Assembly: GCF_900240335.1 (NCBI RefSeq)
Contig: NZ_LT964979.1
Coordinates: 868,001-932,000 of the forward strand
Direction of reading: 5' to 3'
Length of the DNA stretch: 64,000 nucleotides
Source of the DNA: Flavimobilis massiliensis
Lineage (GTDB): Bacteria; Actinomycetota; Actinomycetes; Actinomycetales; Cellulomonadaceae
The position numbers and the translations under genes were made by a program. A model generated the notes under the pieces. The model saw only the letters and a program-made list of their open reading frames with translations. It was not told where the DNA came from and made no database searches. Shown here one piece after another: positions 43,797 to 52,122 of the stretch (its first letter is position 1; every line of letters starts with the position of its first letter).

Positions 43797-44244
43797 GTGG
43801 GGACCTCCAGGGGTGGGTGGGTGCGGTGCGTCGTCCGCAAGCGCAGGTCGACGTGTCGACCGAGGTACGACACGCGTTCGACGCTACCCGCGCGCGCTGG
43901 GCGCGCACGTGCACGGCGCACGCACGCGCCCCGCGTGCTCGTTGTGGGATTCCTACAAGACGAGTGTCAGGGCCGGGCCGCCGGTCCCCGTCCGAGCGTG
44001 CGGCCATGCCGAGGTTGAGTTGGGCGGGGTCGACCCCCGCATCGACGTACGTCGCGGTGACGGTCTCGAGTCCGGGCCGGTGGCCTTCCACGGCGCGTAG
44101 TAGCCGACGCTACGGAGGTCGTCGAGGATCGGGGGGACGTCGGACAACGTCTGGCTCCTTCGCTCTGAGGTCCGTGCGGCGCCGCCTTCCGGCAGGCGCG
44201 GACACACCGGTCCCACCACGGGCCGCGACGACTAGACTCGGACG
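43797..44244. other. 448-base intergenic region upstream of fabG
   Basis: Divergent region between fabG and the DUF3099 gene. Short frames here (for example 43953-44219 minus) resemble nothing I know. It holds a palindrome at 43942-43958 and, at the right end, the TAGACT hexamer (44233-44238) of the DUF3099 gene. Some regulatory sequence or a lost gene could account for the length. Confidence 0.5.
43942..43958 (-). promoter_or_regulatory. Candidate operator upstream of fabG
   Basis: TTGTGGGATTCCTACAA, an imperfect palindrome with seven of eight pairs around a central base, in an AT-richer island of an otherwise very GC-rich spacer. On the minus strand it lies about 145 bases before fabG, a plausible site for a fatty-acid regulator; I cannot name the protein. 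Confidence 0.4.
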
Positions 44245-44595
44245 GTGGGACGCAGAGGATCGGAGCAGGTGCATCGCGTGAGCGACGCCCCCGAGCCGCT
44301 CGCGGTCGAGCAGGCGCGTCGCATGCGCTCGTACCTCATCCAGATGGGCATCCGCGTCGTGTGCATCGCGCTCGCTGCCGCCGTGCCGTCGTGGCCGCTG
44401 CGCTGGGTGTGCATCGCTGCAGCCGTCGTCCTGCCCTACACGGCCGTGCTCATCGCGAACGCGGGACGCGACCGACGGACGACGGGTCCTGTCATGCTCG
44501 ACCCGCGGGCCCTGCCCGCGGCGCCCCACGACGACGCCGCACCCGGCGGTACCGCGGACGGCTCGACGCCGCCCCCGACGACGGAGGACCGATGA
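44245..44595 (+). CDS. DUF3099 family membrane protein
   Basis: 116-aa protein with two hydrophobic helices (MGIRVVCIALAAAVPSWPLRWVCIAAAVVLPYTAVLIANA) and a polar Pro/Asp-rich tail. Actinobacterial family of unknown function. GTG at 44245 is chosen because TAGACT ends six bases before it and the N-terminal EQVHRVSDA segment is part of the family; a second GTG at 44278 is possible. Its stop overlaps the next gene (ATGA). Confidence 0.82.
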   Translation: MGRRGSEQVHRVSDAPEPLAVEQARRMRSYLIQMGIRVVCIALAAAVPSWPLRWVCIAAAVVLPYTAVLIANAGRDRRTTGPVMLDPRALPAAPHDDAAPGGTADGSTPPPTTEDR

Positions 44596-44828
44596 CTGCT
44601 CAGGACTCGCCGACGCCCGCCGACGAGCTCGTCTGCTCGGGCAAGGGCTGCCGCGCCGAAGCGGTGTGGGCCGTCCTGTGGCGCAACCCCAAGATCCACA
44701 CGCCCGAGCGCCGCAAGGTGTGGCTCGCGTGCGACGACCACCGCGAGCACCTCGAGAACTTCCTCGACCTGCGCGGCTTCCGGATCGACACGGTCCCGGT
44801 CGACGAGCTCGGACCGTCCGACGGATGA
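44592..44828 (+). CDS. Small conserved protein with cysteine pair, function unknown
   Basis: 78 aa: LVCSGKGCRAEAVWAVLWRNPKIHTPERRKVWLACDDHREHLENFLDLRGF. The spacing CxxxxC ... CxxH suggests a metal-binding knuckle. I have seen similar proteins labelled acetone carboxylase in actinobacteria, which is not supported by this size. It overlaps both neighbours by four bases (ATGA), so it is made together with DUF3099 and SURF1. Confidence 0.7.
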   Translation: MTAQDSPTPADELVCSGKGCRAEAVWAVLWRNPKIHTPERRKVWLACDDHREHLENFLDLRGFRIDTVPVDELGPSDG

Positions 44829-45763
44829 CGGCTTCCCCCAGCGCCGAGGTCCACCGCACGCGCTCGCTGCGCGAGTGGCTCGTCCTGCTCGTCGGCGTGC
44901 TCGTCGTCGCGGCCCTGTGCGTCGCTGCGGGCCGCTGGCAGTGGCACCGCTACGAGTCGAAGAAGGCTCGCGTCGACACGATCCAGGCGAACTTCTCCGC
45001 GGCGCCCGTTCCCCTCGGAGACCTCCTCGCCCCTGGCGAGGTGCTCGCCGCCGGAGACCAGTGGCGGCCCGTCGAGCTCCACGGCACCTACGTGCCGGGC
45101 GCCGAGGTGCTGCTGCGCAACCGACCCGTCGGGTCGACGCCCGGCTATCACGTGCTCGTGCCGTTCGAGGTGGCTGATGACCCGGCCGTCACCGTCGTCA
45201 TCGACCGCGGCTTCGTACCTATGGGCGCCGACGGCGCCTCCCCGACCGACGTTCCCGCGACGCCGACGGGCACGACGACGGTCATCGCGCGGCTGAGGCT
45301 CGACGAGGCCCCGAGCGACCGCGGCGCTCCCGCTGGTCAGGTGCAGCGCATCAACGTCGCCCAGGTGCTCGCGACCGCGGGCCTGCCGGCGACGACCCCG
45401 ACGATCGGCGGCTACGGCGCGCTCATCGTCGAGGACGGCGAGCCCGCTCCCGGACTGTTCCGGCTCCCCGACCCGGACCTCGACCTCGGCTCGCACCTGT
45501 CGTACACGTTCCAGTGGTTCGTCTTCGCGATTGGCGCGATCGGCGGGTTCCTCCTGCTCCTGCGGCGCGAGCGCCGCGAGGCCACCGCACGCGCGGCTGC
45601 AGCGGCCGGTCCCGTCGTCGTGCCCGACGACACTCCCGACGACGTCGCGGCATGGCTCGACCCGACCCGCCGCCGCAGCACGCCCGAGCGACCGGTCCGC
45701 CGCGCCCGACGCCCCTCGGACGAGGAGATCGAGGACGCCGAGGCCGAACGCCTGGGTCGCTGA
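44825..45763 (+). CDS. SURF1 family cytochrome oxidase biogenesis protein
   Basis: 312-aa membrane protein needed for cytochrome c oxidase maturation. Two flanking membrane helices (VLLVGVLVVAALCVAAGRWQWHR near the start and FQWFVFAIGAIGGFLLLL near residue 235) enclose the periplasmic SURF1 domain with WRPVELHGTY, LLRNRPVGSTPGYHVLVPF and IDRGFVP. The cytoplasmic tail of about 65 residues is Arg/Pro/Asp-rich and poorly conserved. Its heme partner CtaA is in the same window. Confidence 0.92.
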   Translation: MTASPSAEVHRTRSLREWLVLLVGVLVVAALCVAAGRWQWHRYESKKARVDTIQANFSAAPVPLGDLLAPGEVLAAGDQWRPVELHGTYVPGAEVLLRNRPVGSTPGYHVLVPFEVADDPAVTVVIDRGFVPMGADGASPTDVPATPTGTTTVIARLRLDEAPSDRGAPAGQVQRINVAQVLATAGLPATTPTIGGYGALIVEDGEPAPGLFRLPDPDLDLGSHLSYTFQWFVFAIGAIGGFLLLLRRERREATARAAAAAGPVVVPDDTPDDVAAWLDPTRRRSTPERPVRRARRPSDEEIEDAEAERLGR

Positions 45764-45774
45764 GGACGCGGCCC

Positions 45775-46482
45775 TCAGCCCTCGACGTCGAGCGCGTCGA
45801 GCCACGCGGCGAACGTCGTTCGGGCGCGCTGCGCGAGCCGAGGACCGACGGCCGCCGCATCCTCGCGGATCGTGCGCGGGTCGATCCCGTGCGTCGCGAG
45901 CTCGTGGGCGTGCCCGACGAGCCAGCGCTCGATCCGGGTGTGATCGACCTCGAGGTGGAGCTGCAGCGCAAGGACGTGGGAGCCCACCGTGAACGCCTGG
46001 TGCGGCGTGCGGTCCGTCGAGGCGAGCAGGGTCGCACCCTCCGGAAGGTCGAAGATGTCGCCGTGCCAGTGGAGGACGGGAACGCCGTCGATCGGCGCGA
46101 GGACGGAGGCGAGGCCGGCGTCGCCGAGCCGCAGCGGGGCATACCCGATCTCCACGCCCCCCGAGGGCCGCACCCGGGCCCCGAGCGCGGTCGCGACGAG
46201 CTGCGCGCCCAGGCAGATCCCGAGCGTCGGTCGGAGCCTGCCGAGGCGGTCGGTGAGCAGCGCGAGCTCGTCCGCGAGGGACGGGTACGCCTCGAGGTCA
46301 CCGACACCGACGGGCCCGCCGAGGACGACGAGCAGGTCCGCCTCCGCCACCTCGACGGCCCGGAGGTCGTCGATGCCCACGTCGACGTAGCGGACGTGGT
46401 AGCCACGCTCGCGCAGGAGCGGCTCGACCAGACCGAGGTCCTCGAAGTGGACGTGACGCAGGGCGACGGCGGTGCGGGTCAT
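45775..46482 (-). CDS. Class I glutamine amidotransferase domain protein
   Basis: 235-aa stand-alone GATase1 resembling the GMP synthase amidotransferase half. The nucleophile motif is GICLGAQLVA, and the catalytic His-x-Glu is in LALQLHLEV. No synthetase domain follows, so it may be a gamma-glutamyl hydrolase-like enzyme or serve an unknown partner. GAAGGAAC precedes the ATG. It converges on the SURF1 gene with an 11-base gap. Confidence 0.86.
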   Translation of the reverse strand: MTRTAVALRHVHFEDLGLVEPLLRERGYHVRYVDVGIDDLRAVEVAEADLLVVLGGPVGVGDLEAYPSLADELALLTDRLGRLRPTLGICLGAQLVATALGARVRPSGGVEIGYAPLRLGDAGLASVLAPIDGVPVLHWHGDIFDLPEGATLLASTDRTPHQAFTVGSHVLALQLHLEVDHTRIERWLVGHAHELATHGIDPRTIREDAAAVGPRLAQRARTTFAAWLDALDVEG

Positions 46483-46534
46483 GTGCGTTCCTTCTCCGGC
46501 AGGCCGCGCCGGGCGCTCGGACGTGCCGGGAGGC

Positions 46535-48133
46535 TCAGGCGAGAGCGACGAGCTCCCGGTACGTGTCGTTCCACAGGTCCTCGTCGCCGTCGGGCAGCAG
46601 GAGGACGCGCTCGGGCGTGAGCGCGTCGACCGCGCCCTCGTCGTGCGTCACCATGACGACCGCGCCCTCGTAGTTGCGCAGCGCGCCGAGGATCTCCTCG
46701 CGGCTTGCGGGGTCGAGGTTGTTCGTCGGCTCGTCGAGCAGGAGGACGTTCGCGGAGGAGACGACGAGCGTCGCGAGCGCGAGACGCGTCTTCTCGCCGC
46801 CCGAGAGCACCTTCGTGGGCTTGTCGGCGTCGTCGCCCGAGAAGAGGAACGAGCCGAGCACGGAACGTACCTCGGTGTCCGTGAGGTCGGGCGCGGCGTG
46901 ACGGAGGTTCTCGACGACGGTCGCGTCGAGGTCGAGCGTGTCGTGCTCCTGCGCGTAGTAGCCGATCTTCAGGCCGTGGCCCGGGACGACCTTGCCCGTG
47001 TCGGGCTGCTCGACGCCCGCGAGGATACGGAGCATCGTCGTCTTGCCGGCACCGTTGAGGCCAAGGATGACGACGCGCGAGCCGCGGTCGATCGCAAGGT
47101 CGACGCCCGTGAAGACCTCGAGCGAGCCGTACGCCTTCGTGAGGCCCTCTGCGGTGAGCGGAGTGCGGCCGCACGGCGCGGGCTTCGGGAAGCGCAGCTT
47201 GGCGACCCTGTCGGAGACACGCTCGCCCTCGAGGCCCTCGAGGAGCTTCTCGGCGCGACGCAGCATGTTCTGCGCGGCGACGGCCTTCGTGGCCTTGGCG
47301 CGCATCTTCTCGCCCTGGGCGGCGAGCGTCGCGGCCTTCTTCTCGGCGTTCGCGCGCTCGCGACGACGACGCTTCTCGTCGGTCTCGCGCTGCTTGACGT
47401 ACGCGTCGTAGCCAAGGTTGTACTGGTCGATCGTCGAGCGGGTCGCGTCGAGGAAGAAGACCTTCGTGCACACGACGCGCAGGAGCTCGACGTCGTGGGA
47501 GATGACGACGAGCCCGCCCGAGTAGGTGCGCAGGTACTCGCGCAGCCACACGATCGAGTCGTGGTCGAGGTGGTTCGTCGGCTCGTCGAGCAGCAGCGTG
47601 TCGACGCCCGAGAAGAGGATGCGGGCGAGCTCGACCCGGCGGCGCTGACCACCGGAGAGGGTGCCGATCGGCTGGGCGAGGACGCGCTCGTCGAGGCCGA
47701 GGTTCACGGTGATGCGCTCGGCCTCGGACTCCGCGGCGTAGCCGCCTGCGGCGAGGAAGCGCTCCTCGAGGCGCGGGTAGCGCTCGAGCGCCGCGGCCTG
47801 CGTCTCAGGGTCGGCCGAGGCCATCTGGCCCTCGGTGTCGCGCATCGCGCGCACAATCTCGTTGAGTCCGCGAGCGGAGAGCACGCGGTCCATCGCGAGC
47901 TGCTCCGGGTCTGCGGTGCGCGGGTCCTGCGCGAGATAGCCGATGTCGCTCGACCGGGTGATCGTGCCGCCGGTCGGCTGGGTCTCCCCCGCGAGCGTCT
48001 TCGTGAGCGTGGTCTTGCCGGCACCGTTACGGCCGACGAGCCCGATCCTGTCGCCTGACGCCACACGGAAGGTCGTCGGCTCGAGCAGGAGACGGGCTCC
48101 GACCCGGATCTCGACGCCCTGGGCGGTGATCAC
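46535..48133 (-). CDS. ABC-F family ATPase (ribosome-associated)
   Basis: 532 aa, two tandem nucleotide-binding domains and no membrane segment. First: GRNGAGKTTLTK, LSGGQRRRVELARIL, LLLDEPTNHLD; second: GLNGAGKTTMLR, LSGGEKTRLALATL, LLLDEPTNNLD. The inter-domain linker is Lys/Arg/Ala-rich and charged, as in ABC-F translation factors that bind the ribosomal E site. I cannot separate a housekeeping factor from an antibiotic-resistance type. GTG start after GGAGGAAA. Confidence 0.9.
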   Translation of the reverse strand: MITAQGVEIRVGARLLLEPTTFRVASGDRIGLVGRNGAGKTTLTKTLAGETQPTGGTITRSSDIGYLAQDPRTADPEQLAMDRVLSARGLNEIVRAMRDTEGQMASADPETQAAALERYPRLEERFLAAGGYAAESEAERITVNLGLDERVLAQPIGTLSGGQRRRVELARILFSGVDTLLLDEPTNHLDHDSIVWLREYLRTYSGGLVVISHDVELLRVVCTKVFFLDATRSTIDQYNLGYDAYVKQRETDEKRRRRERANAEKKAATLAAQGEKMRAKATKAVAAQNMLRRAEKLLEGLEGERVSDRVAKLRFPKPAPCGRTPLTAEGLTKAYGSLEVFTGVDLAIDRGSRVVILGLNGAGKTTMLRILAGVEQPDTGKVVPGHGLKIGYYAQEHDTLDLDATVVENLRHAAPDLTDTEVRSVLGSFLFSGDDADKPTKVLSGGEKTRLALATLVVSSANVLLLDEPTNNLDPASREEILGALRNYEGAVVMVTHDEGAVDALTPERVLLLPDGDEDLWNDTYRELVALA

Positions 48134-48193
48134 TGCAGGTTTCCTCCGAACTCACGTGGCCCGCCCTGTATGACGGCACAAACGCGCTCGATA

Positions 48194-48207
48194 CTACCGG
48201 TGCGTAG
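48194..48207 (+). promoter_or_regulatory. Palindrome overlapping a possible bioY -10 element
   Basis: CTACCGGTGCGTAG, a CTAC-N6-GTAG inverted repeat, overlaps GATACT (48190-48195), a candidate -10. A repressor could bind here. It is not the BioQ or BirA site I would recognise. Confidence 0.3.
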
Positions 48208-48246
48208 CGTGCGGGACGACGTGATTTCGCCGACCCTGGAGGCCCC

Positions 48247-48885
48247 GTGACTGCTCCCGCCACAACTCGCACCCCTCGCCGCACCCCCGCCGAGCGTGCG
48301 CGCGACCTTGCGCTCGTCGCGACGTTCGCTGCGCTCATCGCCGCGTGCTCGCTCACCTCGGTCGCCTTCTCGGCGGTTCCCGTTCCGATCACGCTGCAGA
48401 CGTTCGCTGTGCTCCTCGCGGGGGCTGTGCTCGGTCCGTGGCGCGGCACGACGGCGGTCGGCCTCTACCTCGCGGTCGGAGCGGCCGGCGTGCCAGTGTT
48501 CGCAGGCGGCACCGGCGGGCTCGCGTCGTTCGCGGGTCCGTCGGGCGGGTACCTCATGGCGTTCCCGCTCGCGGCGCTCGTCGTCGGGCTCGCGGTGCGC
48601 GCGGCGGGCCGCCGCGGCGCCGTCGGCACGGCGGTCGCCGTCGCGGTCGGCGCGCTCGTCGCGACGGCCGTGACGTACGCGATCGGCGTGCCGGTCCTCG
48701 CGGGTCGCACCGCGATGGACCTGGCGGCCGCGTGGACGTTCAACTGGGTGTTCGTGCCGTTCGACCTCGTCAAGGCGGGCCTCGTCGTCGTCGCCGCACC
48801 CACGGTGCTGCGCGCGTTCCCCGCGCTGCGCGGCGGACGTGCGCCGCAGCCGTCGCCGTTCGCGACGGAGCTCGCGGCCGCGTGA
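48247..48885 (+). CDS. bioY: Biotin transporter S component BioY
   Basis: Substrate-binding membrane protein of an energy-coupling-factor importer, 212 aa, about six helices. AVPVPITLQTFAVLLAGAVLGPWRG, GAAGVPVFAGGTGG and GPSGGYLMAFPLAA are BioY signatures. It is followed by genes for the ATPase and T component, giving a complete BioMNY system. GTG start. The biotin would feed acetyl-CoA carboxylase in fatty-acid synthesis. Confidence 0.94.
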   Translation: MTAPATTRTPRRTPAERARDLALVATFAALIAACSLTSVAFSAVPVPITLQTFAVLLAGAVLGPWRGTTAVGLYLAVGAAGVPVFAGGTGGLASFAGPSGGYLMAFPLAALVVGLAVRAAGRRGAVGTAVAVAVGALVATAVTYAIGVPVLAGRTAMDLAAAWTFNWVFVPFDLVKAGLVVVAAPTVLRAFPALRGGRAPQPSPFATELAAA

Positions 48886-49652
48886 CCTCCCTGCCTGCGC
48901 TTGTGGGCGGGACCGCGGTCCCGCCCACAGGCGTGCTCGAGCTCGACGGTGCGGGCGTTGCCGTCGTCGACGGCGAGGGCCGCACGCGCACGCTCCTGCA
49001 CCCGACGACGCTCACGCTCAGCGAGCGTCGCGTCGCGGTCGTCGGCGCGAACGGCTCGGGCAAGTCGACGCTCGTGCGTCTGCTCGACGGCCTGCTCACG
49101 CCGACGACGGGCGCCGTGCGGGTGCACGGCCTCGACACGCGGCGCGACGGCGCACGTGTGCGCGGGCTCGTGGGGCTGCTCTTCGCGGACCCCGAGGCGC
49201 AGCTGCTCATGCCGACGCCGCTCGAGGACGTCGCGCTCTCGCTGCGGCATCTGCCGCGCCGCGAGCGCACCGAGCGTGCGACGGAGCTCCTCGTGGACGT
49301 CGGCCTCGGCGGTCACCTCCACCAGCCGGTCGCGACGCTCTCGGGTGGGCAGAAGCAGCTGCTCGCGCTCACGTCCGTGCTCGCGGCCGAGCCCGCCGTG
49401 CTGCTCGCCGACGAGCCGACGACGCTGCTCGACCTGCGGTGGAAGGCGCACGTCGAGGCGCTTCTCGACGCTCTTCCCCAGCAGGTCGTCACGGTGACGC
49501 ACGACCTCGAGGCAGCCGCGCGGGCCGAGCGCGTGGTCGTCGTCGACGGCGGGCGCATCGTCGCCGACGGCTCCCCCGCCGCGGCACTCGCGACCTACCG
49601 CGACCTCATGGCGGTGCTGCCGCCCGAGCTCGCTGCCAGGGACGCACGATGA
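48882..49652 (+). CDS. bioM: ECF transporter ATPase BioM
   Basis: ATP-binding subunit (256 aa from the GTG at 48882): Walker A GANGSGKSTLVRLLDGLL, signature LSGGQKQLLALTSVL, Walker B VLLADEPTTLLDL. The GTG overlaps the bioY stop by four bases (GTGA). An in-frame GTG at 48933 would start VLELDGAGVAV, closer to the usual N-terminus, and would leave the palindrome at 48902-48929 outside the coding region. Overlaps bioN by four bases. Confidence 0.9.
   Translation: MTSLPALVGGTAVPPTGVLELDGAGVAVVDGEGRTRTLLHPTTLTLSERRVAVVGANGSGKSTLVRLLDGLLTPTTGAVRVHGLDTRRDGARVRGLVGLLFADPEAQLLMPTPLEDVALSLRHLPRRERTERATELLVDVGLGGHLHQPVATLSGGQKQLLALTSVLAAEPAVLLADEPTTLLDLRWKAHVEALLDALPQQVVTVTHDLEAAARAERVVVVDGGRIVADGSPAAALATYRDLMAVLPPELAARDAR
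48902..48929 (+). other. Perfect 28-bp palindrome at the bioY/bioM junction
   Basis: 13-bp arms starting TGTGGGCGGGACC around a GC centre. It lies in codons 7-16 of bioM if the first GTG is used, or between bioY and bioM if translation starts at 48933. As RNA it would form a strong hairpin that could reduce bioMN relative to bioY. Confidence 0.7.
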
Positions 49653-50293
49653 GCCGCGTCCGCGTCGCGACCCCGCTCGGTCTCCACGTCCCAGGTACGT
49701 GCGTCGTCCACCGCGCGCCCGCGGGGCTCAAGCTCGCGCTCCTCGCGGCGCTCGGCACCGTCGTCGCGTTCGTCCGCGAACCGCTGCCGTCGCTCGGGCT
49801 GCTCGGGTTCGTCGCCACGACGTGGCTGCTCGCTCGTCTCTCTCTGCGCGCGCTGCGCCAGGTGCGGGGCGTCGCCGTGCTGCTCGTCGCGCTCGGGGCG
49901 TTCCGCTGGTGGGTCGCAGGCCCGGGCGCGGCCGTCGGCTTGGTCGCGGGCCTCTCCGCCGTCGTCCTCGCGGCCGCCGTCGTCACCGCGACGACCCCGA
50001 CCGACGAGATCGTCGCCGTGCTGGTGCGTAGCCTGCGTGCGCTCGCGCGCGTGCCGCTCCTCGGGCGCGTCGTCGCACCCGAGTCCTTCGCGCTTGCCGT
50101 CGCGCTCGTGCTCCGCACGGTGCCGACGCTCCTCGACGTCGCGCAGGGCGCACGCGACGCGGCGCGCGCCCGCGGTGTCCGCGGGCCGCGGGCGTGGCTG
50201 CTGCCGACGCTCCTGAGGACCGTCGGGCACGCAGTGCGCACGGGCGAGGCGATCCACGCGCGGGGGCTGCTCGACACGGCTCGTACCAGCTGA
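49649..50293 (+). CDS. bioN: ECF transporter T component BioN
   Basis: Membrane coupling subunit, 214 aa, with four to five hydrophobic helices. GTCVVHRAPAGLKLALLAALGTVVAFV is the typical N-terminus, and the cytoplasmic helix motifs ARARGVRGPRA and GEAIHARGLL hold the Ala-Arg-Gly signatures that contact the ATPases. The start overlaps the bioM stop (ATGA). Confidence 0.92.
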   Translation: MSRVRVATPLGLHVPGTCVVHRAPAGLKLALLAALGTVVAFVREPLPSLGLLGFVATTWLLARLSLRALRQVRGVAVLLVALGAFRWWVAGPGAAVGLVAGLSAVVLAAAVVTATTPTDEIVAVLVRSLRALARVPLLGRVVAPESFALAVALVLRTVPTLLDVAQGARDAARARGVRGPRAWLLPTLLRTVGHAVRTGEAIHARGLLDTARTS

Positions 50294-50353
50294 ACGGTCC
50301 GCTTCACCCGTGCTGCCTGGGTGCGATCGCACCCTCGGCGCTACCGTGTGCAC

Positions 50354-51244
50354 ATGACGTTTAACGACGACGCCCGCTTCGACACGAGCAAGGTGAGCAA
50401 GCGCTCGGGCGGCAAGGGCATGGCCATCGGCGGCGGAGGCAGCATCGCCGTCATCCTGCTCGTCGTCGTCGCCCAGCAGTTCGGCCTTGACCTCTCCGGT
50501 CTCGTCGGCGGAGGCACGTCGAACATCGCGATCGACGGCAGCACGAACGGCGACCTCTCACGCTGCTCGACCGGTGCTGCGGCGAACCAGGACGACGAGT
50601 GCCGCGTCGTCGGCGCCGCGAACTCGCTCGACGCGTACTGGGCTGCGGAGTACCCGCGTATCGCGTCGGGCGAGTACCGGACGCCGCACGTCAACCTCTT
50701 CGAAGGCTCGGTGTCCACGGCGTGCGGCAGCGCATCGTCGGCCGTCGGCCCGTTCTACTGCCCCGGTGACGAGGACATCTACCTCGACACGTCGTTCTAC
50801 AAGACGCTGCGCACGCAGCTCGGTGCGGACGGCGGAAGCCTCGCGCAGATGTACGTCGTCGCGCACGAGTGGGGCCACCACATCTCGACGCTCACGGGCG
50901 CGATGGCTGCCGCAGATCGCGGCGGCTCGGGCCCGACGAGCGACTCCGTGCGCATCGAGCTCCAGGCCGACTGCTACGCGGGTGCGTGGGTCGGCGCGGC
51001 CGCCACGACGAAGGACGACGCGGGCACGACGTTCCTCAAGACACCGACGAAGGCGGAGATCGCCGACGCCCTCGACACCGCCTCCGCGATCGGCGACGAC
51101 GCGATCCAGGGCAAGTCCGGCACGGTCCGCCCCGAGTCGTGGACGCACGGCTCCTCCGAGCAGCGCCAGCGCTGGTTCACGACCGGACTCGAGCGCGGCG
51201 CGGGCGCGTGCGACACGTTCGCGGTGAGCGGCAACAAGCTCTGA
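50354..51244 (+). CDS. Neutral zinc metallopeptidase, YpfJ family
   Basis: 296-aa secreted or membrane-anchored protease. A Gly-rich N-terminus (KRSGGKGMAIGGGGS) leads into one membrane helix near residues 33-45, then an extracytoplasmic domain with VAHEWGHHIS (zinc His and catalytic Glu, H171 onwards) and ELQADCYAGAWVG with the third ligand. Four or more Cys may form disulfides. ATG at 50354 with TACCGT six bases upstream. The assembly artefact begins 28 bases after its stop. Confidence 0.9.
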   Translation: MTFNDDARFDTSKVSKRSGGKGMAIGGGGSIAVILLVVVAQQFGLDLSGLVGGGTSNIAIDGSTNGDLSRCSTGAAANQDDECRVVGAANSLDAYWAAEYPRIASGEYRTPHVNLFEGSVSTACGSASSAVGPFYCPGDEDIYLDTSFYKTLRTQLGADGGSLAQMYVVAHEWGHHISTLTGAMAAADRGGSGPTSDSVRIELQADCYAGAWVGAAATTKDDAGTTFLKTPTKAEIADALDTASAIGDDAIQGKSGTVRPESWTHGSSEQRQRWFTTGLERGAGACDTFAVSGNKL

Positions 51245-51271
51245 CCGAGGTGCTCCCACCCTCCCCGCCCG

Positions 51272-51416
51272 NGAGAGTGTGTGAGAGGAGAAGATGCGGG
51301 AGACAGGAGGGGAGGATGTTGTTGTATGAGAGACGAGGAACAGAGAGTGCTTAACGTGGGGGGTCGTCGGCAGCGTCAGATGTGGATAAGGGACAGGCTC
51401 CCACCCTCCCCGCCCG
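51272..51416. other. Assembly artefact containing a Nextera transposase adapter
   Basis: Starts with an ambiguous base (N at 51272). Bases 51364-51396 match the 33-base Nextera read-1 adapter (TCGTCGGCAGCGTC... ending in GACAG) at 31 positions. The part before it is purine-rich, low complexity and contains more scrambled mosaic-end pieces such as GTTGTATGAGAGACGAG. The same 20 genomic bases flank it (51252-51271 and 51397-51416), so removing 145 bases restores continuous sequence. Confidence 0.93.
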
Positions 51417-51786
51417 GACCCGTGCGGCCCGGCGCCGACGCCCGTGCGCTCGTCGACCGTCATGCCGCGCTCGTCGATCGGGCACGCGCCGTCGTCACCC
51501 ACGTCGACGACGTCGCCGTCGCGGTCGCCGCGTGGGTGCGCGACGACGAGGCCCGACGGGTCCGCGCGGAGTCGACGAGCGCATCGTCGAGATCCTCGCC
51601 GGCAAGCGCGAGGTGTTCGACGGCTACGTCCGCATCTCCTCCCTCGCGCAGGCCGCCGTCGCCTCGACGGACGTGGCGCGGGGCGACCTCGCGCGCGAGG
51701 TCGTCGCCGCCGAGCAGGCGCGGCTCGGGTACGGGCCGTGGTGGGACGAGCTCGGTTTAGATGCCGCCCTCGAAGAAGACGAGTAG
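51417..51786 (+). pseudogene. Broken gene fragment, C-terminus of a SNF2/DEAD-like helicase
   Basis: In the frame ending at 51786 the sequence VDERIVEILAGKREVFDGYVR followed by LAREVVAAEQARLGY resembles the end of SNF2-type helicases. The preceding residues (ALVDRHAALVDRARAVVTHVDD ... RDDEARRVRAE) are in a different frame, switching near 51570. No start codon or helicase core is present. It is either a decayed remnant or damaged by the same poor assembly seen just upstream. Confidence 0.45.
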
Positions 51787-51795
51787 ACGCGAGCC

Positions 51796-52046
51796 TCAGT
51801 TCTCAGTCGATGTGCCTCCAACTCGCCGCAGAGCCGCGATCCTCCGTGCGATGCCACACGTGCGAACGTCCTCAGCAAGCGTCTGCGTCGGGACGTAGAA
51901 CTCGTGCTCCTCCTGGAACGGAGACCGGCGGTGTTCCTCCGGCGTGCCCAGGACTGCCTGGGAACCCTGAGGAGCCCCGGCTCGTGCACGCCGTGGTCCT
52001 CGATCACGCGCGAGGCTGCACGCGCCGCGCATAGGAACGTTGCCAC
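51796..52046 (-). pseudogene. Possible decayed reading frame, unrecognised
   Basis: Two minus-strand frames look partly coding: MATFLCAARAASRVIEDHGVHEPGLL from the ATG at 52046, and TPEEHRRSPFQEEHEFYVPTQTL with IARRIAALRR ending at 51796. They would join only through a frameshift near 51960. Base composition is less GC-rich than the neighbours. I recognise no family. Confidence 0.25.
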
Positions 52047-52122
52047 GAGCAGACGGAGCTCTCAGAGGGCGACGTCGAGCGCGCAGCCGTTCGCGCCTCC
52101 GATGGTCTCGCCTCGCGGGGAC

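Noticed and set aside
48134..48246. Biotin-responsive BirA/BioQ operator or riboswitch before bioY
   Set aside because: The spacer is only 113 bases and shows none of the known biotin operator sequences; only an unassigned CTAC-N6-GTAG palindrome is present.
51252..51416. Small mobile element with 20-bp target-site duplication
   Set aside because: No terminal inverted repeats; the content matches a library adapter and starts with N, so an assembly fault explains the duplicated flanks.
51281..51760. Open frame crossing the adapter insert
   Set aside because: Its N-terminal third translates sequencing adapter and low-complexity artefact.
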